Assembly: GCA_028277325.1 (NCBI GenBank) | Contig: JANQGL010000299.1 | Location: forward strand, 1-12,706 | Direction of reading: 5' to 3' | Source of the DNA: Magnetospira sp. | GTDB taxonomy: Bacteria > Pseudomonadota > Alphaproteobacteria > Rhodospirillales > Magnetospiraceae | Length of the DNA: 12,706 bases | Shown here: positions 1 to 8,961 of the stretch, one piece after another | How the letters are laid out: each line of letters opens with the position of its first letter | How positions within the stretch are numbered: the first letter of the stretch is position 1 | Program-made: the position numbers and the translations under genes | The notes under the pieces: generated by a model | Databases searched by the model: none | The model's input: only the letters and a program-made list of their open reading frames with translations | What the model was told of the DNA's origin: nothing

Positions 1-113
1 AGGTAGTCGAACCGCGCCAGGTGGTCGCGGATCCGGCGCATGGCGTAGTCGACCGAGGTGCCACTGCGCATGATGAACGGCCAGTCGGAGGCCTGCGCCA
101 GGAGCAGCGAGCG
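1..113 (-). pseudogene. Inverted partial copy of GH57-type branching enzyme C-terminal region (fold-back)
   Basis: Read on the minus strand from 113 to the window edge, an open frame gives 37 residues, including LLLAQASDWPFIM and RIRDHLARFDY. This matches the C-terminal domain of GH57/DUF1957 branching enzymes. From the Pro-Phe of DWPFIM onward it repeats the protein encoded on the plus strand from 116 to 195, differing only by a synonymous AGT/AGC serine codon. The minus copy also carries the residues that should precede that point (RSLLLAQASDW), which the plus copy lacks. The simplest reading is that one gene has been folded back at a contig end. A genuine inverted duplication is the alternative. 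It has no start or stop within the window. Confidence 0.55.
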
Positions 114-195
114 GGCCGTTCATCATGCGCAGCGGCACCTCGGTCGACTACGCCATGCGCCGGATCCGCGACCACCTGGCGCGGTTCGACTACCT
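1..195. repeat. Near-perfect 82-bp inverted repeat with 31-bp spacer
   Basis: Bases 1-82 are the reverse complement of 114-195 with a single mismatch (63 A against 133 C; a perfect repeat would have G at 133). The spacer is 83-113. The left arm touches the window edge, so the repeat may be longer. Both arms encode the same stretch of a branching enzyme. Such fold-backs are commonly produced by library or assembly chimeras at contig ends. The single mismatch means the arms are not exact copies of one read sequence. Confidence 0.9.
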
Positions 196-298
196 GGACG
201 CGGCGCTGGCCGGCGACTGCATCGACGAACGCCGCCTGACGGCGCTCGAAATCATGGATAATCCGTTTCCCGACATGGACCCTTTCCTGTATGCCTGA
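119..298 (+). CDS. 1,4-alpha-glucan branching enzyme, GH57/DUF1957 type, C-terminal fragment
   Basis: This frame gives 59 residues from FIMRSGTSVDY to the TGA at 296-298. The pattern of a conserved FIM, a Tyr, several Arg and a HLxRFDYL segment, ending in MDNPFPDMDPFLYA, resembles the C-terminal helical domain and tail of GH57 branching enzymes, whose ends commonly read DNIFPDID-R-Y. The enzyme makes alpha-1,6 branches in glycogen in the cytoplasm. The N-terminal catalytic part is missing because of the fold-back at about 113-116, so no start can be given. The stop lies 27 nt before glgA, which fits a glycogen-synthesis operon. Family assignment rests on a short fragment and motif memory. Confidence 0.6.
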   Translation, partial: FIMRSGTSVDYAMRRIRDHLARFDYLDAALAGDCIDERRLTALEIMDNPFPDMDPFLYA

Positions 299-325
299 AC
301 GCGAGTCTGAGCGGAGGTCCTTTGC

Positions 326-1792
326 ATGTTCATCGTGATGGTTTCCTCGGAATGCGCGCCGGTCGCCAAGGTCGGCGGCCTCGGCGACGTGGTGCAGGGG
401 CTGGCCAAGGAACTGAGCATCCGCGGCCACTCGGTGGAAGTGATCCTGCCGATGTACGACAACATGCGCTACGACCGCATCTGGGGCCTGACCCAGACCT
501 TCGACGACCTGTGGGTGCCGTACCTCGGCCACGCCGTCCACTGCGCCGTGTTCTTCGGCTTCGTCGACGGGGTGAAGTGCTTTTTCATCAAGCCCCATTC
601 GAGCCATAACTTCTTCGATCGCGGGACCTACTACGGGAACCGCGACGACCCCGACCGGTTCGCCTTCTTCTCGCGCGCCGCGATGGAGTTCCTGCTCAAG
701 TCCGGCAAGCACCCGGACATCATCCACTGCCACGACTGGCAGACCGGACTCGTCCCGGTCCTGCTCTACGAGATCTACATGCATCTCGGGATGGGCCATC
801 CCCGGGTCTGCTACACCCTGCACAACCTCAAGCACCAGGGCGTCTGCGGGCCGGAGGTGCTGCGCGTCGCCGGGCTCGACCCGAATCGCCTGATGAACGG
901 CGAGAAGCTGCTCGACCACACCCACCCCACCGCCTGCAACCTGATGAAGGGCGGCATCGTCTATGCCAACTTCGTCAGCACCGTGTCGCCCCGCTACGCC
1001 GAGGAGATCCGCTCGTCCGACCTCGGGCACGGCCTGCAGGGCACCCTGGCCGCCCATGCCGGCAAGTTCGGCGGGGTGCTCAACGGGGTGGACTACAACT
1101 TCTGGAATCCGGAGATCGACTGGCGGCTGCCGAAGACCTACGGCCCGAACGACATCTCCGGCCTGTTCGACTGCAAGGACGCGCTGCGCGACCGCCTGAT
1201 GCTGCAGGACCGCTTCAAGCCGCTCGTCGCCGTGATCAGCCGCCTCGATCCGCAAAAGGGCGTCCACCTGATCCGCCACGCCATCTTCTACACTCTCGCC
1301 AACGGGGGGCAGTTCGTGCTGCTCGGATCGGCCTCGGAGCAGGGCATCAACGACGAGTTCTGGGGCCTCAAGCACCACCTCAACGACAATCCCGACGTCC
1401 ACCTGGAGATCGGCTACGACGACGACCTGGCGCACCTGATCTATGCCGGGGCCGACATGATGGTGGTGCCGAGCGCCTTCGAGCCCTGCGGCCTGACCCA
1501 GATGATCTCCATGAAGTACGGCACCGTGCCGGTGGTGCGGGCGACCGGCGGCCTGGCCGATACGGTGTTCGACGCCAACTACGCCCACAAGCCCTACGAG
1601 GAGCGCAACGGCTTCACCTTCGAGCACTTCGACACCGCCGGCCTGGAAAGCGCGCTCGGCCGGGCGATCGGCCTGTGGCACCGCTACCCGCGCTATTTCA
1701 ACCAGCTCCGGATCAATGGCATGCGGCGCGACTATTCCTGGAACCACCCGGGGACCGACTACGTCAACATCTACGAATGGATCCGCGCCTGA
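326..1792 (+). CDS. glgA: Glycogen synthase (ADP-glucose type, GT5)
   Basis: The 488-residue protein transfers glucose from ADP-glucose to the non-reducing end of alpha-1,4-glucan in the cytoplasm; E. coli GlgA has 477 residues, so length is normal. The N-terminal Rossmann half opens with MFIVMVSSECAPVAKVGGLG, in which Lys15 of KVGGLGDV is the ADP-glucose-binding lysine of the family. The segment IIHCHDWQTGLVP is the typical GT5 HDWxxGL motif. The C-terminal half has SRLDPQKG (Arg306, Lys311) and FEPCGLTQM (Glu386), followed by ATGGLADTV, the standard GT-B catalytic set. The start is chosen at ATG 326 because GGAGG lies 8 nt upstream (313-317) and the protein begins exactly like family members. 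It follows the branching enzyme by 27 nt and precedes the next gene by 10 nt. Confidence 0.95.
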   Translation: MFIVMVSSECAPVAKVGGLGDVVQGLAKELSIRGHSVEVILPMYDNMRYDRIWGLTQTFDDLWVPYLGHAVHCAVFFGFVDGVKCFFIKPHSSHNFFDRGTYYGNRDDPDRFAFFSRAAMEFLLKSGKHPDIIHCHDWQTGLVPVLLYEIYMHLGMGHPRVCYTLHNLKHQGVCGPEVLRVAGLDPNRLMNGEKLLDHTHPTACNLMKGGIVYANFVSTVSPRYAEEIRSSDLGHGLQGTLAAHAGKFGGVLNGVDYNFWNPEIDWRLPKTYGPNDISGLFDCKDALRDRLMLQDRFKPLVAVISRLDPQKGVHLIRHAIFYTLANGGQFVLLGSASEQGINDEFWGLKHHLNDNPDVHLEIGYDDDLAHLIYAGADMMVVPSAFEPCGLTQMISMKYGTVPVVRATGGLADTVFDANYAHKPYEERNGFTFEHFDTAGLESALGRAIGLWHRYPRYFNQLRINGMRRDYSWNHPGTDYVNIYEWIRA

Positions 1793-1802
1793 CCGCATCG
1801 CC

Positions 1803-2603
1803 ATGCCCAACCCGGACGACTGCCCGCTGATCGGCCCCGGCGACCCGCCGCCGTTTGAAACCGTCAACCCGGACGGGCCGACGCCGCTGCTGGTGACCAG
1901 CGATCACAACAGCAACCGGATGCCGGCGGCGCTCGACAACCTGGGGCTGGCGGGACCCGACCTGGAACGCCACATCGCCTACGACATCGGCGCCGACCAC
2001 CTGGCGCGCGGCCTGTCGGCGCGCCTCGATTGCGTCGCCGTGCTGGCCAACTACTCGCGCCTGCTGATCGACAACAACCGCCACCCGGGCGACCCGACCA
2101 GCATCCTGGAGATCAGCGACGGCACCCCGGTGCCGGGCAACAGGCGCCTCACCGAGGCCGACAAGATCCGCCGCACCGAGTGCTTCTTCCATCCCTACCA
2201 CCACGCGGTCTCGGGCGCCCTCAACCATATCTGGCGGAGCCGCGAGACGCCGCCGGTGCTGTTCTCGATCCACACCTTCGCGCCGTCGCTGATGGGCCGC
2301 GACCGGCATTGGCACATCGGCGTGCTGTGGAACCGCGACCCGCGCGTCGCGGTCCCCCTGATCGATCGCTTGCGGACCGAGCCGGGCCTGCGGGTGGGCG
2401 ACAACGCGCCCTATTCGGGCAAGGAAACCGGCTACACCATGGACCGCCACGCCGGCGCCGCCGGGTTGCCGCACGTGGTGATCGAACTCCGCCAGGATCT
2501 GGTCGACGACGCCGAGGGGGCCGAGGCCTGGGTCGGCCGGCTGGCCGGCGCCCTGGGCCGCATCCTCGCCCTGGACGGACTGCACCGGGTGACGCATTAT
2601 TGA
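1803..2603 (+). CDS. N-formylglutamate amidohydrolase family protein
   Basis: This 266-residue member of the N-formylglutamate amidohydrolase family (PF05013) is related to the zinc-dependent HutG enzyme that hydrolyses N-formyl-L-glutamate to formate and glutamate. Family landmarks appear in order: VTSDHNSNRMP (31-41), HIAYDIGA (57-64), YSRLLIDNNRHPGDPTSI (84-101), FSIHTFAP (154-161), HIGVLWNRDPR (171-181), VGDNAPYSGKETGYTMDRH (198-216) and HVVIELRQDL (224-233). No hut gene (histidine degradation) is present, so the true substrate may be another acyl-glutamate or amide. The ATG at 1803 lies 10 nt after the glgA stop; the longer frame would run back into glgA. No convincing ribosome-binding site is visible, so coupling to glgA translation is likely. 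Family is certain; exact reaction is not. Confidence 0.88.
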   Translation: MPNPDDCPLIGPGDPPPFETVNPDGPTPLLVTSDHNSNRMPAALDNLGLAGPDLERHIAYDIGADHLARGLSARLDCVAVLANYSRLLIDNNRHPGDPTSILEISDGTPVPGNRRLTEADKIRRTECFFHPYHHAVSGALNHIWRSRETPPVLFSIHTFAPSLMGRDRHWHIGVLWNRDPRVAVPLIDRLRTEPGLRVGDNAPYSGKETGYTMDRHAGAAGLPHVVIELRQDLVDDAEGAEAWVGRLAGALGRILALDGLHRVTHY

Positions 2604-2625
2604 CGCCCTGAAACCGGGGGGCGCC

Positions 2626-3774
2626 ATGCCGTTCGCGGAACCGAGCTTCACCGTCGGAATCGAGGAGGAGTACCTCCTGATCGACCCGGCGACCCGCGAC
2701 CTGGCGACCGACCCGCCGAGCGATCTGTTCACCGCCTGCGAGGCCGAGGTCGGCAACCGGGTGCGCCCGGAGTTCCTGCGCTCGCAACTGGAGGTCGGCA
2801 CCTCGGTCTGCGCCGACATCGCCGAGGCGCGGCGCGATCTGTGCCTGTTGCGGTCCAGCATCGGCCGGGTGGCGGCCGACCACGGCTACGCGATCATCGC
2901 CGCCTCGACCCATCCGTTCGCCCAGTGGATGGACCAGAAGCACACCGACAAGCCGCGTTATCACCTCCTGGCCCAGGACATGCAGGCGGTGGCCAGCCGG
3001 CTGCTGATCTGCGGCATGCACGTCCATGTGGGGATCGAGGACGACGACCTGCGCATCGACCTGATGAACCAGATTTCCTATTTCCTGCCCCATCTCCTCG
3101 CCCTGTCCACCTCGTCGCCGTTCTGGCGTGGCCGCGACACCGGCCTCAAGAGCTACCGGCTGTCGGTGTTCGACGAGTTGCCGCGCACCGGGGTGCCGGA
3201 GCGGTTCGATTCGTGGGCCGAATACGAACGCCACTGGCGGGTGCTGGTGGATGCCGGGCTGTTCGAGGACCCGACCATGCTGTGGTGGGACGTCCGCCCG
3301 TCGCACAAGTTCCCGACCCTGGAAATGCGGATCACCGACATCTGCACCGAGGTGGACGACGCCCTCTGCGTGGCCGCCCTCTATGTCTGCGTGCTGCGCA
3401 TGCTGTATCGCCTGGCGCGGCATAACCTGCGCTGGCGCATCTACGCCGACATGCTGATCAACGAGAACCGCTGGCGCGCCCAGCGCTACGGGTTCGATCA
3501 GGGACTGGTGGATTTCGGACGCGGCAAGCTGGTGGCGTTCGCCGACCTGATGCACGAGCTTCTGGACATGGTGGCCGAGGACGGGGCGGCGCTCGGCTGC
3601 ACGCGCGAGCTGGACCACGTGCGGACCATCCTGGCGCGCGGCAGCAGCGCGCACCGTCAACTGGCCACCTACCAGTCGGCCCTCGACGACGGCGCGACAC
3701 CCGAGGACGCCCTGATCGAGGTGGTCGATTTCCTGGTCGCGGCCACCGCACCGGGCGACGGACCGGCCATATAA
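2626..3774 (+). CDS. YbdK-type carboxylate-amine ligase (glutamate-cysteine ligase family 2)
   Basis: The 382-residue protein belongs to the GCS2/YbdK family, ATP-dependent enzymes joining a carboxylate to an amine. E. coli YbdK has weak gamma-glutamylcysteine ligase activity, and the physiological substrate of most members is unknown. Visible motifs are FTVGIEEEYLLID (8-20, the acidic metal/ATP-binding strand), LEVGTSVC (55-62), CGMHVHVGI (129-137), SPFWRGRDTG (164-173), WWDVRPS (220-226) and TLEMRITDIC (231-240). These are spaced as in the family, and length is typical. ATG 2626 is preceded by a GGGGGG run a few bases upstream and starts 22 nt after the amidohydrolase stop, so the two are probably co-transcribed. 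Their adjacency suggests a shared glutamate-linked substrate, which is inference. The stop TAA runs directly into a hairpin. Confidence 0.88.
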   Translation: MPFAEPSFTVGIEEEYLLIDPATRDLATDPPSDLFTACEAEVGNRVRPEFLRSQLEVGTSVCADIAEARRDLCLLRSSIGRVAADHGYAIIAASTHPFAQWMDQKHTDKPRYHLLAQDMQAVASRLLICGMHVHVGIEDDDLRIDLMNQISYFLPHLLALSTSSPFWRGRDTGLKSYRLSVFDELPRTGVPERFDSWAEYERHWRVLVDAGLFEDPTMLWWDVRPSHKFPTLEMRITDICTEVDDALCVAALYVCVLRMLYRLARHNLRWRIYADMLINENRWRAQRYGFDQGLVDFGRGKLVAFADLMHELLDMVAEDGAALGCTRELDHVRTILARGSSAHRQLATYQSALDDGATPEDALIEVVDFLVAATAPGDGPAI

Positions 3775-3798
3775 ATCGACTGGCGCCCGCCGGTCGAT
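3775..3798 (+). terminator. Hairpin immediately after the YbdK-type gene; possible terminator
   Basis: Arms ATCGACTGGC and GCCGGTCGAT form a 10-bp stem (one G-U pair) around the loop GCCC. It starts one base after the TAA stop. There is no T-run, so it may be a Rho-dependent or mRNA-stabilising structure rather than an intrinsic terminator. It separates the glycogen/glutamate genes from the following small ORF. Confidence 0.45.
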
Positions 3799-3851
3799 AC
3801 GATCCGATCCGGCAGGCTGACGGAAACCCCACCGGGACTCGGAAATCCTCG

Positions 3852-4207
3852 ATGCTTGCCGAAGAACTGTACCGGTTTCGGGGTGAGCTGGCCCGCCAGA
3901 ACGTGATTTTCTGTTACAGCGGCTTTCTTACCGAGGAAACCTGGTTCGGGATCGGTTCGGCGATCCGCAAGGAGTTCGAACTCGAAAGCGCCGACAAACG
4001 CCGCGCCAAGGACGTGTTCTCGATCTTCATCGAACAGATTCAGAACGTGATCCGCTATTCGGCCGAGATGGGCGGCGAGATTCTCTACGCCGCCGCCCAA
4101 AACAAGGTGAACGAGGAGGCGCAGGCGTTCGTCCGCGACTGGCTGTTCGTCCACATCCAGCAGGAAGGTTTCCGCTACCGCGACTGCATGGCCAAGCTGT
4201 CGCTCGA

Positions 4208-4220
<13 letters not shown>
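3852..4220 (+). CDS. Small ORF: SiaB-like N-terminus joined to a bacteriohemerythrin-like C-terminal helix
   Basis: This is a 122-residue protein. Residues 1 to about 73 resemble the N-terminal part of SiaB-family kinases (DUF6272): MLAEELYRFRGELARQNVIF, YSGFLTEE (22-29) and the helix FIEQIQNVIRYSAE (59-72), whose Asn65 sits where the GHKL ATPase N-box asparagine would be. Full SiaB proteins are about 180 residues and continue with the ATP lid and G-boxes, which are absent here. Residues about 76-116 instead contain AFVRDWLFVHIQQEGFRYRD (92-111), which looks like the last helix of hemerythrins (WLxxHIxxxDFxY). The iron-ligand Asp is replaced by Gly106. I read this as a fusion created by a deletion, probably without kinase or oxygen-binding function. 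The start ATG begins the SiaB-like homology; no strong SD is seen. The last 13 bp overlap the convergent hydrogenase gene. Confidence 0.6.
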
Positions 4221-5519
<1,299 letters not shown>

Positions 5520-5527
<8 letters not shown>

Positions 5528-6296
5528 GGGCCTCGCTCTCCTTGCGGAACGGTTCGGCATAGGCGGTGAAGGCGCGGAACATATGCCGGACCTGCCGTTC
5601 GTCCCGGCCCAGGCACCGCACCGACCAGTCGGCCAGGCTGGCCGTGTTGGGGGTTTCCTTGGGCCCGAAACAGCCGTAACAGGGGCGGTCGCAGGACGGA
5701 CAGAGATTGCCGCAACCGGCCTGGGTCAGCGGCCCCAGGCAGGGTTCGCCCTTGGCCACCATCACGCAGACGGTCCCGGACAGCTTGCACTCGACGCACT
5801 GGGAATGGCGCGGGATGTTGGGCTTGCGGCCGTTGAGGAAGGCGTTCAGCACCTCCAGGAGCTGAAACTTGTCGATCGGACAGCCGCGCAGCTCGAAATC
5901 GACCGGCACGTGGTCCTGGATCGGGGTCGACTTGGCCAGGGTGGAGATATATTCGGGATGCGCGTATACAGAGCGCACGAAATCGTCCACGTCGTGGAAG
6001 TTGCGCAACGCCTGGATGCCGCCGGCGGTGGCGCAGGCGCCGATGGTGATCAAGGCCCTGGACTTGCGGCGCACCTTGTGGATGCGTTCGGCGTCGTGCG
6101 GCGTGGAAATGGAGCCCTCGACCAGCGAGACGTCGTAGGGGCCGCGCACCTCGGCCCGGGTGGCCTCCAGGAAATAGGCGATCTCCACCGCCTCGGCGAC
6201 CGCCAGAAGCTCGTCCTCGCAATCGAGCAGGGAGAGCTGGCAGCCGTCGCAGGACGAGAACTTCCAGACCGCCAGCTTGGGCCGCTTGGCCGCCAT
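5520..6296 (-). CDS. Group 3b [NiFe]-hydrogenase small (delta) subunit
   Basis: The 258-residue subunit carries the FeS wire next to the NiFe site. The proximal 4Fe-4S ligands are C16 and C19 (SSCDGC), C88 (GACAT) and C139 (RGCPIDK). A further nine cysteines between 167 and 209 (CVEC, GTVC, EPC, AGC, NLCPSC, RPCYGC) provide the medial and distal clusters, as in soluble group 3 small subunits. There is no twin-arginine signal peptide or membrane anchor, so the enzyme is cytoplasmic. The ATG lies 1 nt after the gamma-subunit stop, and the gene ends in an 8-bp overlap with the large subunit, implying coupled 1:1 translation. Confidence 0.93.
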
Positions 6297-6297
6297 G

Positions 6298-7140
6298 TCA
6301 GACCTCCCAGACCGAGAAGATGTCGCGGATCGCGTCGAACCGGAACACCGGACCGTCCTTGCACACGAACTGCCCCCCGAACTGGCAGTGGCCGCAGAAC
6401 CCGACGGCGCATTTCATGTTGCGTTCCATGGACAGATGGATGCGCTCGTCCGCCACCCCGCGTTCGTTCAGCGCCTGGACCGAGAACCGCATCATCACCT
6501 CCGGGCCGCAGACGAAAGCCGCCGCGTCGTGCGGGTCGAACCCGGCGCGCGCGATCAGCTTGGTCACCACCCCGACCCGGCCGCGCCATTTGCCGGTCGC
6601 CCGGTCCACCGTGACGTCGACGAACATGTCGAACCGCGACCGCCATTGTTCGAGCTGCTTGCGGAACAGCACGTCCTCCGGCGTCCGCGCCCCGTAGAGG
6701 ATCAGCAGCTTGCCGTAGCGCTGGCGGTGCGCCAGCAGATGATGGATCACCGGCCGCATGGGGGCGAGGCCGACCCCGCCGGTGACCAGCACCACGTCGC
6801 GCCCCTCCGCCTCCTCGACCGGCCAGGCCGACCCGAACGGGCCGCGCACCCCGATCACGTCGCCCGCCTCCATGTCGCGCAGGGCGCCGGAGACCGTGCC
6901 GACGGCGCGGATGGTGTGCACCAGGGGGCCGTCGTCCTCCGGGTCGCCGCTGATGCTGATCGGGATCTCGCCGACCCCGAACACATAGAGCATGTTGAAC
7001 TGCCCCGGCCGGAAAGCGAACGTCCCACCGCCGTGCAACGGCGACAGCTCCAGGGTGAAGGTGTCGGACAGCTCGCGGCGCTTGCGCAGGATGCCGAACG
7101 GCTCCGGCAGCATCGGGTCGGCGGCGGCGGTCACGCTCAT
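6298..7140 (-). CDS. Group 3b hydrogenase gamma subunit (FAD/NAD(P)-binding, 2Fe-2S)
   Basis: The 280-residue diaphorase-like subunit passes electrons between NAD(P)H and the FeS chain. It has the ferredoxin-NADP reductase fold: a flavin-binding barrel with RPGQFNMLYVFGVGEIPISI (44-63), then VRGPFGSAWP (98-107), the nucleotide-binding VTGGVGLAPMRP (119-130) and VCGPEVMM (210-217). The C-terminal 2Fe-2S site is C244, C249, C252 and C260 (KCAVGFCGHC ... C), as in dihydroorotate dehydrogenase electron-transfer subunits. It starts 13 nt after the cNMP-fold gene with AGGAG upstream of the ATG, and stops 1 nt before the small-subunit gene. Preference for NADP over NAD is inferred from the group 3b assignment. 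Confidence 0.92.
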   Translation of the reverse strand: MSVTAAADPMLPEPFGILRKRRELSDTFTLELSPLHGGGTFAFRPGQFNMLYVFGVGEIPISISGDPEDDGPLVHTIRAVGTVSGALRDMEAGDVIGVRGPFGSAWPVEEAEGRDVVLVTGGVGLAPMRPVIHHLLAHRQRYGKLLILYGARTPEDVLFRKQLEQWRSRFDMFVDVTVDRATGKWRGRVGVVTKLIARAGFDPHDAAAFVCGPEVMMRFSVQALNERGVADERIHLSMERNMKCAVGFCGHCQFGGQFVCKDGPVFRFDAIRDIFSVWEV

Positions 7141-7153
7141 CGGGCGGGGCTCC

Positions 7154-7624
7154 TCACTTCGGCGAGTCGTACATGTCGAGCAGCCGCATGCGGGCCGCCG
7201 CCAGGCGCTTGGCGACCACCGGGACGAAGCGCCGGAACAGTTCGTAGCCGAGCCGATGATCGCTCTCGAACTTGCCGCGCAGGCATTCGGCGTCCAGGCT
7301 GATCAGGCGGACCAGGGTCATCGCCCGGACGTCGAACGCCCAGGTATGCGGCGGCACCATCCAGGACCAGCCGAAGACGTCGCCCTCCTCCAGGGTCTCA
7401 AGGACCAGCGGCGGGCGGGCCGGCACCGCGTATTCGAGCGCCACGATGCCGTGGCGGACAAGGTAGAACTTGTTGGCCGGCTCCCCCTCGCGGCCGACGA
7501 ACCCGCCGGCCTCGAACCGCTCGTTGGCGGCGCAGCCGGCGAACAGGTCCTGGTAGTCCGCCGACAACCCCTCGAAGAACGGATGCTCGCGCAGAATCCG
7601 CTCCAACCCCTCGATCCGTACCAT
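7154..7624 (-). CDS. Stand-alone cyclic-nucleotide-binding-fold protein in the hydrogenase operon
   Basis: This 156-residue Crp-type effector-domain protein has no DNA-binding helix-turn-helix. The opening LERILREHPFFEGLSADYQD is the usual N-terminal helix of the fold, followed by the beta-roll (FYLVRHGIVALEY, LETLEEGDVFGWSWM). The phosphate-binding cassette is unusual: FGWSWMVPPHTWAFDVRA (84-101) lacks the Glu of the FGE motif and the Arg that grip the cyclic phosphate in Crp, so classical cAMP binding is doubtful. The C-terminal helix (ELFRRFVPVVAKRLAAARMRLLDMY) could dimerise or dock. ATG 7624 is chosen because it lies 1 nt after the beta-subunit stop with GGGAGG just upstream; the longer frame would overlap the beta gene by over 200 bp. 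It may sense a ligand or act as a hydrogenase partner; its role is unknown. Confidence 0.88.
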   Translation of the reverse strand: MVRIEGLERILREHPFFEGLSADYQDLFAGCAANERFEAGGFVGREGEPANKFYLVRHGIVALEYAVPARPPLVLETLEEGDVFGWSWMVPPHTWAFDVRAMTLVRLISLDAECLRGKFESDHRLGYELFRRFVPVVAKRLAAARMRLLDMYDSPK

Positions 7625-7625
7625 G

Positions 7626-8759
<1,134 letters not shown>

Positions 8760-8896
8760 GAGTTCATCCCCAAAGCTCGGAACGGGGCTTGATGGTACCC
8801 CGAGGCCGGCGCTGCCGAAACCTCCGCCAGGGGATGGCTGGTATCGAATTAATTTATAAAGGGATGGTCCGGCGTTCCGGTGCGAGAGTCGGGCCG
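8760..8896 (-). promoter_or_regulatory. Probable hydrogenase-operon promoter region
   Basis: This gap between the porin 3' hairpins and the beta-subunit start contains one AT-rich patch in otherwise GC-rich DNA. On the minus strand it reads TTTATAAATTAATTCGATA (about 8843-8861), and TATAAA could serve as a -10 element. No matching TTGACA-like -35 lies at 16-18 bp, and I see no sigma-54 (GG/GC) box or clear FNR site, so transcription would probably need an activator. The call rests on composition and position only. Confidence 0.35.
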
Positions 8897-8949
8897 GGGG
8901 CGGAACCGCCCCGGAAGCGGCGGGCGGAGCGCGATGCCCCGCCCGCCGC
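8897..8949 (-). terminator. Two tandem GC-rich hairpins downstream of the porin gene
   Basis: Arms 8917-8927 and 8939-8949 (GCGGCGGGCGG and CCGCCCGCCGC) pair perfectly over 11 bp around an 11-nt loop. Immediately beyond, 8897-8903 and 8906-8912 (GGGGCGG, CCGCCCC) pair perfectly around AA. They begin about 12 bp after the porin stop. Neither is followed by a T-run on the minus strand, so they may be transcript-stabilising 3' structures or part of a T-less terminator that separates the porin from the hydrogenase operon. Confidence 0.5.
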
Positions 8950-8961
8950 CGTGACGACGGG

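Noticed and set aside
1..195. Inverted repeat considered as transposon ends or an attachment site
   Set aside because: The arms are coding sequence of a metabolic enzyme, there is no transposase or target duplication, and the repeat reaches the window edge; a fold-back explains it better.
2221..3660. Minus-strand open frame of 479 codons opposite the YbdK-type gene
   Set aside because: The opposite strand has a clear family match with motifs; the shadow frame is Arg/Gly/Pro-rich and lacks a ribosome-binding site.
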